From assembly GCA_950022655.1 (NCBI GenBank), contig OX465579.1, positions 47,099,950-47,163,949 on the forward strand: DNA of 64,000 nucleotides, given 5' to 3'. The position numbers were made by a program, and so were the translations under genes. Below, piece by piece: positions 54,137-64,000 of the stretch. The stretch is from Alentia gelatinosa. Taxonomy: Eukaryota > Annelida > Polychaeta > Phyllodocida > Polynoidae. The notes under the pieces are model-generated. The model saw only the letters and a program-made list of their open reading frames with translations, did not search any database and was not told the origin of the DNA. Every line of letters begins with the position of its first letter. Position 1 is the first letter of the stretch.

Positions 54137-54560
54137 AATCGAAATTCAACATTGTGAGAGGGTTTTAGAATTGTCCTTTGCTAGGATTCCGATTTTAAAA
54201 TTTTGTATTTGTCATCATGATAGTACTCGACTTATTACACTCGATAGTTCACCAGATACCCCCCTTCTCTGTTATTCTAGGGGTAAGAATATCTGGCGTT
54301 GTACTTATCATTGGTTTTCCAAAAAATTGTCTTTTATTTGTCATCAATTGTCACTCCCCCGCTACACTTCACATTCATTACGATAATGGTGACAGCCCTA
54401 GTAAGAGCTGGGCTTCCGATTTTTGATATTAAAATTCGTGGGGACTGGTCAAGTGATTGTGTGTATCAATATCTGTCCAAATCTTTCTCGGATAGAATTT
54501 CGTCAGACGAAAAAATCTCTAAAATCCTGTTTTTCGTAGTTTGGCGGTTTGGCGGTATTT
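53509..54560 (+). pseudogene. DIRS-like tyrosine recombinase (better-preserved copy)
   Basis: Open to 54168: TRKTQWRHYLRFCEIYGFQP, then DVACIYLAYMAETFSYSSI (SAM-like N-domain), SPSDFQLISTLKGIRHYLGD and LLRKSNLF (first catalytic Arg). Later frames carry HSLR (His-x-x-Arg, near 54380) and RGDWSSDCVYQYLS (Trp/His position and the nucleophilic Tyr). All four active-site elements of a YR are visible, but frameshifts after 54168 separate them. Confidence 0.85.
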
Positions 54561-54610
54561 ATACTAATGTATACGACACACTTCTTATCCTGGAACCCTG
54601 TATCGGATAA

Positions 54611-54908
54611 GAATAATAAATGATGTTCTGCCATTCCTGCCTCAGTTGGTTTCTAGAGATTTATATATATATATACATAAACCTTGTGCTGCCGGAGTAT
54701 ATAAGAAACAGCAATGAGACATTTTGGTTTGGCATATTTGTGATATATATATTTTAATAATATAGCAAAACAAACTCTCAAAAAAAAAAAAAAAAATTCA
54801 GAGTCCGGTCAGCAAGCAGGAATGACCAGTCCGAGCTGTGGAGCTGAGGAGAGTGAGGAGTGGATCCTTGTCCCAGGTATATGGTCAATTCTCCCAGATT
54901 GTGATCGA
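54611..54908. other. 3' flank of the DIRS-like element
   Basis: Contains a short (TA)n run near 54663 and a poly-A of about 17 bases at 54779. No gene. Confidence 0.4.
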
Positions 54909-55802
54909 TGCCCACATACGGTGACCAATAATCCAAAGGGTCATTTTACTATCTAAAATTAGATTTATGATATCAGAAACGCTTTTAGAGTATGCAGAAT
55001 TGAGAAATCTGTCAGGGGAACCCTACTTTCATGTACCTATATCTTGAAAGAAAATTCATAAATCCCTAAAATAGGCATTTTTAGCTCAAAATTCATGGAA
55101 AAAACCTGTATATCTATATTTTGAAGACCTCTTATACATTTGTAACTTTAAATGTTTATCTGGTCTGAATATTTCATACCCACAAATGTGTTGCAGAACT
55201 TATAAAACATAATAAATGTTTAATAAGGGAAATTTGTATGTAGTCTAGGTGTAAAAAAATCAGTGGTGAAGGGTATGTCACTGTACGTGGGCAAGCCATA
55301 TTAAAAGGTACAAAAATTATAGAAAAGTACTTTTTGGGGTACTTTTTAACCCTCCATGTAAAAGAGGTATGTTAACAGATTTCATAACATCTGTAGTGTA
55401 TAAATTAATTCTCCCATCAAATATACCACAGCCAAATGAACATGGGTGGTGAAATTTATTTGGTCACCGTACATGGGCAGAAATTATTAGGTGTTGCTTA
55501 TGCAAGGAAAAAGATTTACATTATTAGTGAATGATATTTTATACATAAATAGAGTATTATGGAACCATTAACATCTGCAATTTGCAAGGACTTCAGGCAT
55601 GTTAATGCCAAGAAACATACATGTGTTTTTATTTATGTCACCGTACGTGGGCATTATGTTCTGAATAATATTAATCAACTTTAATTTTCTCAATATGATT
55701 AAAGATTCATTTTCTGATAATGAAAATCTGATTCTGCTAAAAAGTAACAACCAATATTTACCCTAAAACCTCATTGAACCCACTTGACCACGTACGGTGA
55801 CA
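54909..55802. repeat. Five dispersed copies of an 18-bp motif TGYCACCGTACRTGGGCA
   Basis: Copies at 54909-54926 (minus), 55276-55293 (plus), 55462-55479 (plus), 55636-55653 (plus) and 55785-55802 (minus). Each has at most two or three mismatches to the consensus. The outermost two face opposite to the inner three. The intervening DNA is AT-rich with no gene. Such spacing fits subterminal or terminal transposase-binding sites of a DNA transposon, or a regulatory array. Confidence 0.8.
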
Positions 55803-56953
55803 TATAGGTTATAAGGTTAAATTCATTCAGCTAAAAAAATATTTTCCCATAAAGATTAGTGTTCCCAACTTTCACAAATATAAGGTATCGTCTCCTACCT
55901 ATCTTATTGTTCGCTTATTTTGTCACCTAGTTTGGGGCAATATTGCCAAAGGAACCTCATTCTCCTAGCTCTGAATCCCAGAGGGATACAAAAGCTCGAT
56001 GTAAACACGTACGGCAGAGACAGACCTTCAAACCAATGACCTGACGACAAATACGTAGGGTAATGAACTCACGAGAGACCAACAAAATCCGATCCCAGTG
56101 TCTGCTGGAGTCAGATGAAAAAAGGGGCAGAGGGTTCTATCTGAGACAGGAGGTCGTCTGTCAGTGACAGGTTTCTCATCAGAGATATGTCCAGGAGACG
56201 CACCAAAGTGACTCACGTTTCAATACAAGTTCATGTTATAATGGCGATGAGAGACACGATGACACTGTGTAAACAAAGGAAGAAATCTCCATGGGTATCT
56301 AGGCGCTGTGTACACGGCAATACATCCACGAGAAGAACACAGAAATATTCCCTCATTAGGGCTTGTTGGCAACCTGATTTACTTTGACAGATAGTCGTGC
56401 TTCATTAACCAACATATGTCAGAGGATAGCATTATATAAACGATATGGAAGATAGTGTATATCTTGATGAGCTCACGATTGGAGACATCGGAGCTTGACG
56501 CAGTCTATGGTGATTGATTCATGATGTATACTATTGAGAAAAAATAGCGCACCAAAACTGCGATCATACCCACGACTCCCCTGGTGCTTATCATACCAAC
56601 CACGGTGGTTGATAAAATATTTATTCTTTTATCTCTTTTATAGTACAACTACGAAACTCACACAGAAATTAGAAAATAATGCCACACAATTCCTGATCTC
56701 AGTCGATGATGACAAAAGATTTGAAAATGCACTTGGTATCACCTGACACTTGGTAGGACGCTATTGGTAACACATGTGCAGGTTGCTACTACACTATCCA
56801 AATAGAAAAACGGGGATTTGGCCAGGATTTTTATAAACCCCTCAATAAAAAATGTATTTTACCAGGGATGCGACTAGGTTTGAGGCTGTGTGCTGAGGAC
56901 GACTGATGCCATATGTGTGCAATACCTTACAATAGAAAGGTATTGCCTGGGTA

Positions 56954-57016
<63 letters not shown>

Positions 57017-58033
57017 TTCATCATTATTATATTATTATCATTATTATTATTTTTATATATTCAAAAACACAAAGAAAATGTAATTCTATGTACATGTTGC
57101 TTCTCCTAATTCCATATGAACTGATTATCTAAAATGTGCTCTGATAGATTGTTTATAGGAATGACGATGGTACTTAGCTATCCTGTAAACCTAAATTGAT
57201 TATTACTCGATTCTTGCCGTGTTAATATTTGTCCGCACGCCCTGTTTCACATCATCCAGTGCATATCCCTTCAAGCAGACGGTTAATCACGTGCCAAAGG
57301 GAGCTACCAAAGTAATTACTTCAGCCCTTTAGGCTTAAAGCGGAAAACTGTACAACCCAGAATTCATTACTTTCCAAGGACAAAACACGATTTGCTTCAG
57401 GGTTTTATGAAAACCAAGATAACGACTGGTTTCAATATTGGATGTAAGGGAGCGTCAGTCGTGTATTTATTCTTATGATATCTGTTAAATATTGATATTT
57501 ACCCCTGTGAGTTCCTAGTATCTTTAACTGAACATGGTTCAAGGCGTGATCTCTAAACAATATCTGATTTCTTCTTCACTTTTGGGGAGATATGCATGTT
57601 CAAATCCGCCAAATCAGAACCGGGATTACATAGAATCCAATGTCATCACTGTATTCTTTCCTGAGGAGGCTAAAGAATAACTATAGAAAAGGGTCTATTG
57701 ATATTTGCGGGATTTCAATACGAACAGTCATTGTTTACAAATTTTACCAATTTAGCTTTTTGGGCTTGTAATCTGAATCAGCTCTCTTATGATACCAGCG
57801 ACCGCCATTAATTTATTTGAAGTGATAATGCATATATGTATAATAATTTTGAATTAGGTGAGCCAAAAGCCACTCTATCGTTGGGTGGTCCCCAGTCGGA
57901 ATGTTTCTTCCGTCTCTAAAGATTCCAAACCCACACAGGGAAAGAGAGATACCATAAGGGAAAAGGTTTTTTCCCAAAAGGTTACTGGATGATGTCTTTT
58001 AGGTAACATGGCCACTGAACTGGCTGGAACATA
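55803..58033. other. Spacer, no gene recognised
   Basis: AT-rich; holds the (ATT)n tract at 56957 and nothing else that I can support. Confidence 0.45.
56957..57016. repeat. (ATT)n microsatellite
   Basis: About 20 uninterrupted ATT units followed by imperfect units to about 57050. Confidence 0.95.
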
Positions 58034-58393
58034 CTAACCCTTTCCTTACTAATGATGCCACTATGGCATTCCCCAGCCACGGGCGAATGATGCCATATGG
58101 CATTCCCCAGCCATGGGCGAATGATGCCAAATGGCATCATCTGACATTTTACAATTTAGGCCCACAATTCATGAAATAATCAATATTATAACACCATTTT
58201 TACACAAAATATGTATTTAGATATGACCAACATAATTATTGAAAAAAATAGGAAATGGTTGCCATAGTGACAAAAATCACGTCACGTGACACTATTTTTG
58301 AAATTTGGTGCTCGCCCTTACCAACCATACACATGGACTGGCATCGCCGCCTACACGATGCATCACAAAATTCGTTCGTAAGGATTGGGTTAA
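58034..58393. mobile_element. TTAA-bounded palindrome MITE, copy 4
   Basis: A 360-bp element from CTAACCCTTTCCTTACTAATG (first base of the TTAA mutated) to TCCTTACG-type complement ending GGATTGGGTTAA. Termini match at about 17 of 21 positions. Three palindromic units: GATGCCACTATGGCAT, GATGCCATATGGCAT and GATGCCAAATGGCATC. Confidence 0.75.
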
Positions 58394-58590
58394 TTATCAT
58401 AAGAGGTATGGTATATGCACAGCGAAAGAACATCCGGATACCTTTCCCTATTTTTTATGTGAGAAATGACAAACGGAATCCTACTCAAGGTATGCAATAC
58501 TTCGGCTCATTCTGTTTATTATTATCGGCTCATTAATGTTCGATATTTTTTATGGTATACGACTTATCAGAACATGCCTTTTTGAGAGAG

Positions 58591-58741
58591 GGTGTTGTCC
58601 CGCCGTTTGGGCGGGATGCCTCACTGCTGACGTCTGGTGGATAATTTCCTCACCACACACACCACCTCACCACGCACTCTCAACCCCTGCACTCTGCCCA
58701 TTCCATCGTCTCCCTTCAACCCCTACACACGTATTCATTTC
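58591..58741 (+). repeat. Split direct repeat A1
   Basis: 151 bp starting GGTGTTGTCCCGCCG, with the hairpin TCCCGCC-GTTTG-GGCGGGA and then CACTGCTGAC. Downstream part is C/A-rich. One difference from A2 (CACCACGC against CACCGCGC). Confidence 0.95.
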
Positions 58742-58829
58742 ACACACACTTTTTGGCACTTCATACCACGCACTTTCATGTTTGAAATAGCTGAATTTCG
58801 ACTGTGAAGAAATACGAGAGGAGCGCAAC

Positions 58830-60020
58830 ATGGCTCCAAAGACGAGAGGGAGTACGAGGAGAGAGAGAGATACGAGAAATGAGTGAGACGAGGAAGAAGA
58901 TACGGCTGCCGACGAGCAGTCCGGGTCCGGTAGTGAGTCTGAGCGCGAAGTCTACATACGCCAGCGGTACCCCCGGTCGGGCTACGAAACCATCGATGAG
59001 GCCAGCTCGAGCAAATGCGAGGAACCTACAGGTAGAGTCGACTGACTGGAGGCCGAGGTTAGAGGCCTCGACCGAAAAATGGAGCTGTAGCTAAAGGCCA
59101 CGCTGGACCGGCGGGACCCCCCTACACCCAGGCGATGACGCCATGACACCCGCTCGGAGAGGCAGTGCGAAGCGCGGGAAATCGACAGCCGCCATTACGA
59201 TACAGATTGGGACGAGCCCAACACGAGGACCCATCAGAGGCAGCCGAGGATGCCCCCACCTCGTGATCTACGCGCACAGCAAGGATACGACAATTACCTG
59301 GAGGAGGAATACTCGAGGGAGTTCATGCGCCCCTTGAGAAACGAAGGTAAAGTTGCCCTCTCGTCCGATATTTTTATCGATAAATATATCGCTAAACCAT
59401 TCATGTACCTGGACCGGGAGGGAACCGATAGTCTAAAGAAAAAGCTCGAGGTCCGTAAGGAGATCGAGATGTTGGAGTATATCAGGGCTCTGGTGTGTCT
59501 GATCAGAGATGGCCGACGCAGCGACCAAGAAAACAACCCCCACCTAATGGACCACCTACAGGCCGTCATGGACGATGCCATGGTCCTACCTTGGTCCTCT
59601 GTTCGTAGGTTCTCACAACATATCTTTGACGAGGTGGAAAAAGGCAAGCTCAGGTGGATGGATTGGCACATGATACAGCATGAGCGCGTAAGGCTGTGCC
59701 TCATGGACAGGACCCCAGTGACCTAGTCAGGACGCAGCCAGGCCCCTCTAGGATCACGGAGTGCGAATAACAACAAGCCCTCGAGGACCGGGGGCCGCGG
59801 TCGTGAAGTAGCCTGTAGGGACTATAACTCGACCAAGGGGTGTGGACAACACGGGGACCACGAAGAGGGTGGAGTTGTATATTTCCACGGGTGCTCTTAC
59901 TGCTTCGGACGCACTGGAAATATATTTAACGGCCACAACATGAGCGTTTGTGACCGTCTGGATCGCGACCGGAGGCACGGAGACTCGTACGGTCGCACGG
60001 CTTCAAAAAACGGCCAGTAG
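58830..60020 (+). pseudogene. YR-element gag-like ORF with five in-frame stops
   Basis: One frame runs from ATG (58830, MAPKTRGSTRRERD) to TAG (60018), 396 codons, interrupted only by TGA 58884, TGA 59043, TAG 59088, TGA 59136 and TAG 59724. It contains an acidic N-terminus; a coiled-coil-like LEAEVRGLDRKMEL; a helical core FIDKYIAKPFMYLDREGTDS and later WSSVRRFSQHIFDEVEKGKL; and a Cys/His cluster with CRDYNSTKGCGQHGDH, then HGCSYCFGRTGNIFNGHN. The cluster type is seen in YR-retrotransposon gags. Each stop is one C-to-T change from CGA or CAG. Confidence 0.75.
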
Positions 60021-60527
60021 GTGCCCCCCGCAGTGTGTTGCGAGGGACGCCGATAGAAAGCAGCTGGGAGCGGCAAAGCGAGGAAAACTCTGCTTGGAGA
60101 GCACCAGCACAGACGACTACGTACAGAGAACGGGGGAACAAGCTAGGAAGCAGCGCAAAGCCTCAGCTGGGAGAAGGTAAACAAGATGGCGGCCCCCACT
60201 GGGCTGGTACCTACAGGGAGGACGCCACACAGTCTACGGAGCGACACGGGAACCAGCTGCAGCGAAACAAAGATGGCGGCACTTCCGGTTTGGAGACAGA
60301 ACTCGACTCGAGAGCCGTGTTTTGTCGTCCAGAGAAGTATGTGGTGCCCGCACGACGTCCTAACTTCGAAAGTATCAAGGGAATGGACACACACACCTCG
60401 GAAAATACAGCAGTCCACCTCAAATGGCGTGAGGCGGCCGCAGATGGCCGAAACAGGACCGCCCTGGGCGCCCGCGGAGACACGCCAGGGGGCGTGGCCT
60501 CCACTGCCGGCCGGAGTTCTTTAGGTA
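60021..60527 (+). other. Gag-YR junction lacking any RT
   Basis: Frames here are Arg/Thr/Gly-rich without conserved motifs; AGATGGCGGC words recur (60185, 60273). In related complete elements an RT/RNase H of well over 1 kb would sit here, and the YR N-terminal domain is also missing, so a large deletion or replacement is inferred. Confidence 0.6.
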
Positions 60528-61118
60528 ATGTTCCCGACTTTGACACTATCCGCTATATATGTGAAAATGACCGCAATACTATTACTCTTCCACGGAGCTC
60601 TACGACGATCGGAGGTCGCCGCCCCTACGGTCCAAGGTTTCGACCCACGACGACATCTGACCAGGGCAGACGTCAAGCCCAGCAACGGGGGATTCAAGCT
60701 CAAAATCAAGCACGCAAAGAACGCTCAACGCTACGACCAGTCTCAGGAGCGAGTCATAGTCCCCGCGACCGAGGCCGCACTGTGTCCCTGTACCGCTCTC
60801 GCTACAATAATGTCTCGGAACACGCAATGCACGGCAGCAGACCCAGTATTTGTGTTCCATGGGACCCGACGACCCATGCCGGCTTCATACCAGGCGCACC
60901 AGTGGGCCCAGGCGGTACGCACGGCCGGAGGGAATCCAAGAACATTCACACTCCACTCCCTAAGGAAAGCCGCGGCGACCGAGGCGTTCAAAGCGGGCCA
61001 CTCGGAACTCGAGGTCCAGAGGTTCGGGCAGTGGTCCTCGGACGCATACAGGGGATATATCCAGACCAACACAGCAAGGAATATCGCCTCGACACTCACG
61101 AGGGCAATTACAAAATAG
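60528..61118 (+). CDS. Tyrosine recombinase catalytic domain (N-terminally truncated)
   Basis: 196-codon frame, same frame as the gag-like ORF but separated by stops. LLLFHGALRRSEV holds the first catalytic Arg in the usual 'ltG.RrsEl' context. It is followed by beta-strand segments (FKLKIKHAKN, ERVIVPATEA), FTLHSLRKAAATEAFKAG (His-x-x-Arg), VQRFGQWSSDAYRGYIQT (Trp at the His/Trp position and the nucleophilic Tyr). The catalytic set R-H-R-W-Y is complete. The core-binding N-domain is absent from the frame, so activity is doubtful. It presumably would integrate the circular form of the element. Confidence 0.88.
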   Translation: MFPTLTLSAIYVKMTAILLLFHGALRRSEVAAPTVQGFDPRRHLTRADVKPSNGGFKLKIKHAKNAQRYDQSQERVIVPATEAALCPCTALATIMSRNTQCTAADPVFVFHGTRRPMPASYQAHQWAQAVRTAGGNPRTFTLHSLRKAAATEAFKAGHSELEVQRFGQWSSDAYRGYIQTNTARNIASTLTRAITK

Positions 61119-61261
61119 GCCCCAACAAACTTAAAATCCTCTTAAAACTAAATCTACAAAATACTCACTTATTTTTATAAAACCACCCACCAGACCTCCC
61201 CCCTTCACCTCCCCCTACCCACACCCACAAATCATACATAACATTATTGGCGGTCTTGGCA

Positions 61262-61520
61262 TATTATCTTATACATAATTAACATAAATGTATTATATGT
61301 CTCTTACCAACAATGTCTTAACATACCATGTATTATTTTATACTCTATTTAACATACCACAATGTATTACCTTTAATACTCTATGTATTTATCTTATATC
61401 AACATCTTATTTATTTATTATTATCATCATTTTATTGTTATCTTATCATCTATATAATAATAATAAATATTATTTCTCCAGACTGTCTTCACCTCATACT
61501 TTATCCCTAGGTCAGCAGTG
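61262..61520 (+). repeat. Split direct repeat B1
   Basis: AT-rich, starting TATTATCTTATACATAATT and ending CCCTAGGTCAGCAGTGG, directly abutting A2. It differs from B2 by a few substitutions and one extra ATA. Confidence 0.95.
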
Positions 61521-61565
61521 GTGTTGTCCCGCCGTTTGGGCGGGATGCCTCACTGCTGACGTCTG
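61510..61565 (+). other. Candidate YR recombination site at the B1/A2 junction
   Basis: TCAGCAGTG (end of B1) and CACTGCTGA (inside A2) form a 9-bp inverted pair. Between them are about 30 bases containing the palindrome TCCCGCC...GGCGGGA. At the element's outer ends only one arm is present at each side: A1 has the CACTGCTGA arm, B2 ends with TCAGCAGTG. Joining B2 to A1 in a circle would rebuild this site. Confidence 0.6.
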
Positions 61566-61670
61566 GTGGATAATTTCCTCACCACACACACCACCTCACC
61601 GCGCACTCTCAACCCCTGCACTCTGCCCATTCCATCGTCTCCCTTCAACCCCTACACACGTATTCATTTC
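61520..61670 (+). repeat. Split direct repeat A2
   Basis: Second copy of A (see 58591-58741); begins at the base where B1 ends. Confidence 0.95.
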
Positions 61671-61715
61671 CCACCCACCCACAACCTTCATCTCTTTTAC
61701 CCTACTTTGTAGGGC

Positions 61716-61971
61716 TATTATCTTATACATAATTAACATATATATATTATATGTCTCTTACCAACAATGTCTTAACATACCATGTATTATTTTATACTCT
61801 ATTTAACATACCACAATGTATTACCTTTAACACTCTATGTATTTATCTTATATCAACATCTTATTTATTTATTATTATCATCATTTTATTGTTATCTTAT
61901 CATCTATATAATAATAAATATTATTTCTCCAGACTGTCTTCACCTCATACTTTATCCCTAGCTCAGCAGTG
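61716..61971 (+). repeat. Split direct repeat B2
   Basis: Second copy of B, 45 bases after A2, ending CTAGCTCAGCAGTG; this is the right boundary of the element. Confidence 0.95.
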
Positions 61972-63568
61972 ATCTGAGACTCCGCACAATACGATTTCAA
62001 AACGAAGTTTTGAAACTAGCCCCAGGTTTGCTCGATTATCCTTATCTCGAGGTTCACATGAACAAAGGTCTGGCCCTCTGGCTCGCATTAAGTCACTCAG
62101 GCAATCTGATGGATGTCTGTTTTCTCCTTGTTCCATCAAGCTTGGAAGCCCCTGAATTGCCTTCTATTTATGTTACGAAAGGCTAAATAAGGACCCCTTC
62201 CCGTCAGAACAAATGATCATTCATTACGTGTCAGACTCCATAGGAAAGTCGTTCACATTGAACCTAACTCGGGCACCAAGGCCCAGCTGATTTTCAGCTT
62301 TCCGAATTCACATTATGGTTTCTTCATATAATTCAATTTCTATCACCATTTTGTCCAATGTCTATAGGAAATGGTTTTTATACTTGTCGGTGTGGTATCC
62401 CATTAATGTGCAATTAAATTGCAACATTATAAGAAAAGGCAATTCCACAACTTCGTTGGGATATTCGTAAACACATATCTTCTGGACCAGAGTTCTACCA
62501 CTATACAATTATTCAGATAGGTAAATTAGGACAATTTACGAATATTACATAAATTGATCTATGTAACTGAAGAATAATATTTATGAGACCAGTCACCACT
62601 TTACAAATGGAAACCTTTTCAGTAGATCCCGCGAGAAGATATAATTTACCGATTCTGGTTACCTAAACAAGCTGGGAATAGGTCTATGCCATCCTAACAA
62701 TAACAGGTAATTAAGAATTTGATATGTTATGCAGTCAATTTCCTAAATGCAATAACACCCACGGTTATCAGCCAGTAATTCATTTCCTACAATGTTGTGC
62801 ATGGCCTATTTTTACAACGATGATTGGAAATCATCACTGTTAATTGCAGAAGGAATTGTTCAAAATCATCAATCATGAGGAGAGTGTACCTCACTGCCAG
62901 CGCTGAGGGTACTCAGCACTGACATCAGCTTTTAGGTGTTTCTGGAAGATGTGCAATGTAGGTTGTGATGCAGGGGATGATTGCTTCAAGGTGATAATGT
63001 GGGGAATTCATGCAATATAGTTTGAATAGCTTAAATGTGTGAAATCCATTGATAACATGTAGGTGTGGCATTGAATCATCATGAGCAGATGAGCAAGTTG
63101 ACAAGTACAGCTCCCCTTTGACTGGTTTCCAGCCTATACCTCAACGGACGCGGTCAACATGTACAGGAACCACCCGTGAGCTGAGCATAACCTGCGAGCG
63201 GAGAAAAAAAGTTTGGATAGTTCCGGTACTTTGGGCAGAATTTAAGCACCAGGGCGTTCTATACACATTCAAAACATCAACACTTATCTTTAATTACCTT
63301 CATTGTTTGGTTAAACGCAGTATTCAGTGGAAAATAGAAGAGCCAGTGTGTTTGATGCGAGTGACCAGCTGGCATCACGGAACCATTGCCCGTTGGAGCC
63401 AGTGGTCTGCTCGGCTCAGTCGAAGCGGTCACTGGCCTATCGCCGAGGGCTGTGTGGGCCCTGTGTGGTAATTTTGTAAGACAGTAGCATATTTTTCCCT
63501 ACATTGGCGCTGTTTTGTTAATGATGGAAATTTAACTGCTACTTGTTACTTTTTAGTAATAATTAGTA
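61972..63568. other. Spacer, no gene recognised
   Basis: AT-rich. A 117-codon frame at 63118-63471 has no recognisable domain and no splice context, so I do not call it. Confidence 0.4.
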
Positions 63569-63844
63569 GAAACGAAACGAGAGTTAGTAGTGTTAGTGTG
63601 TATTGCACGACGGGCAGGTCGCGAAATACTGCGCGAGGCATTAGCTGAGAATTGTGAGAAGCAGACCTGACGGGAGTGCGATACACACTAACACTACTAG
63701 CTCGAGTTCAGTTTATTATTTATCCTACCCCGTCCCCAATAATTCATTTGTTACCCTCGTGCAATAAATAGCACTTGATTCGCTCGACCGAATACAGTCA
63801 GCCAATGTTAAGCCTATGGCGTTTTTTAATTAGGGGTAGGATAA
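63569..63844 (+). mobile_element. Hairpin+TIR composite element, copy 3
   Basis: An imperfect inverted repeat of about 146 bp (63569-63714; inner arms TAGTGTTAGTGTGTATTGCAC / GTGCGATACACACTAACACTA with one mismatch) is followed after five bases by a 125-bp segment 63720-63844. That segment is bounded by TTATCCTACCCC and GGGGTAGGATAA, with CAATGTTAAGCCTATGG near the right end. Same architecture as 37351-37647. Confidence 0.75.
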
Positions 63845-64000
63845 ACATGAATATTTACAAGCTGATGCTTTCCAATGTTGAAGTGGGCAATCGCATATGT
63901 TGTGGCGATGTCAGACGACCAAGAGTGTTGCCATTCAACTACATCCCAATTTGTGCATATCTATGAAACTTGGCACACTCCCAGAAGCTTGTTTTACTTT

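Larger units (their letters stand above)
48828..54610 (+). mobile_element. DIRS-like tyrosine-recombinase retrotransposon, decayed
   Basis: Order on the plus strand: gag-like ORF with zinc-finger cysteines, RT, RNase H, and tyrosine recombinase. That order, with a YR in place of integrase, defines DIRS-type elements. RT carries FGYIDDF and the DIRS-like entry ..HSLGAVIKPTGKLRPITDCSRP. Broken by frameshifts, a ~600-base foreign or rearranged stretch in the RT, and a ~915-bp tandem duplication covering RNase H to YR. A GGATAACT...AGTTATCC foldback sits just upstream (48828-48859). I could not define terminal repeats, so both ends are approximate. Confidence 0.85.
58591..61971 (+). mobile_element. 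Ngaro/PAT-type YR element with split direct repeats
   Basis: Layout A1 (58591-58741) - gag-like ORF - YR ORF - B1 (61262-61520) - A2 (61520-61670) - B2 (61716-61971). A1 and A2 differ at one position over 151 bp; B1 and B2 are near-identical over about 256 bp. This A-B-A-B split direct repeat pattern is the known architecture of Ngaro and PAT tyrosine-recombinase retrotransposons. The interval between gag and YR is only about 500 bases with no RT or RNase H motif, so this copy is RT-less. Presence of SDRs distinguishes it from Crypton DNA transposons. Confidence 0.85.

Noticed and set aside
59294..59704. Minus-strand 136-codon frame
   Set aside because: Antisense shadow of the gag-like ORF.
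58591..61971. Reading the recombinase element as a Crypton DNA transposon
   Set aside because: Cryptons lack a gag-like ORF and split direct repeats, both present here.
63118..63471. 117-codon plus-strand frame
   Set aside because: No recognisable motif; composition like flanking DNA.

Overview
The window is eukaryotic and metazoan. It is AT-rich with long non-coding stretches. Coding exons are bounded by GT/AG splice sites, and two animal-specific gene families are present: an R-spondin-type secreted Wnt agonist and a class A peptide GPCR. R-spondins occur in deuterostomes and in some lophotrochozoans and other invertebrates. The exon sequences look invertebrate, but I cannot name the species.

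Layout. About 1.5-4.9 kb (+): four 3'-terminal exons of an R-spondin gene (two furin-like repeats, a TSP1 repeat, a very basic tail); the signal-peptide exon is not seen. About 18.55-21.23 kb (-): the last two coding exons of a rhodopsin-family neuropeptide-type receptor with a very long third intracellular loop; the exon before TM1 is not seen. The two genes point tail-to-tail across about 13.6 kb of repeat-rich DNA. Two weaker single-exon candidates lie at 15.78 kb (+, type II membrane N-terminus) and 34.88 kb (+, basic 46-aa tail).

Most of the rest is transposon. (1) 25.82-30.58 kb (-): a Ty3/Gypsy LTR element with apparently identical 149-bp LTRs, a CATGT target duplication, a tRNA-Leu-like primer site and a polypurine tract. 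It carries a gag frameshift and an in-frame loss at the protease active site. (2) About 48.8-54.6 kb (+): a decayed DIRS-like tyrosine-recombinase (YR) retrotransposon with a tandem duplication of about 915 bp. (3) 58.59-61.97 kb (+): a second YR element with split direct repeats arranged A1-ORFs-B1-A2-B2 (Ngaro/PAT architecture). It has a gag-like ORF and a YR core but no visible reverse transcriptase. (4) LINE relics at 1.0, 39.6-40.2, 41.3-41.9, 42.7 and 45.2 kb. (5) Several MITE families: TTAA-bounded elements with GATGCC...GGCATC palindromes (four copies), hairpin+TIR composites (three copies plus one partial), Harbinger-like, CAGGGGCC-ended, and others.

The strongest leads are the split-direct-repeat element with its apparent recombination site at the B1/A2 junction, the composite hairpin/TIR family, the TTAA palindrome family, and an 18-bp palindromic motif repeated five times at 54.9-55.8 kb.
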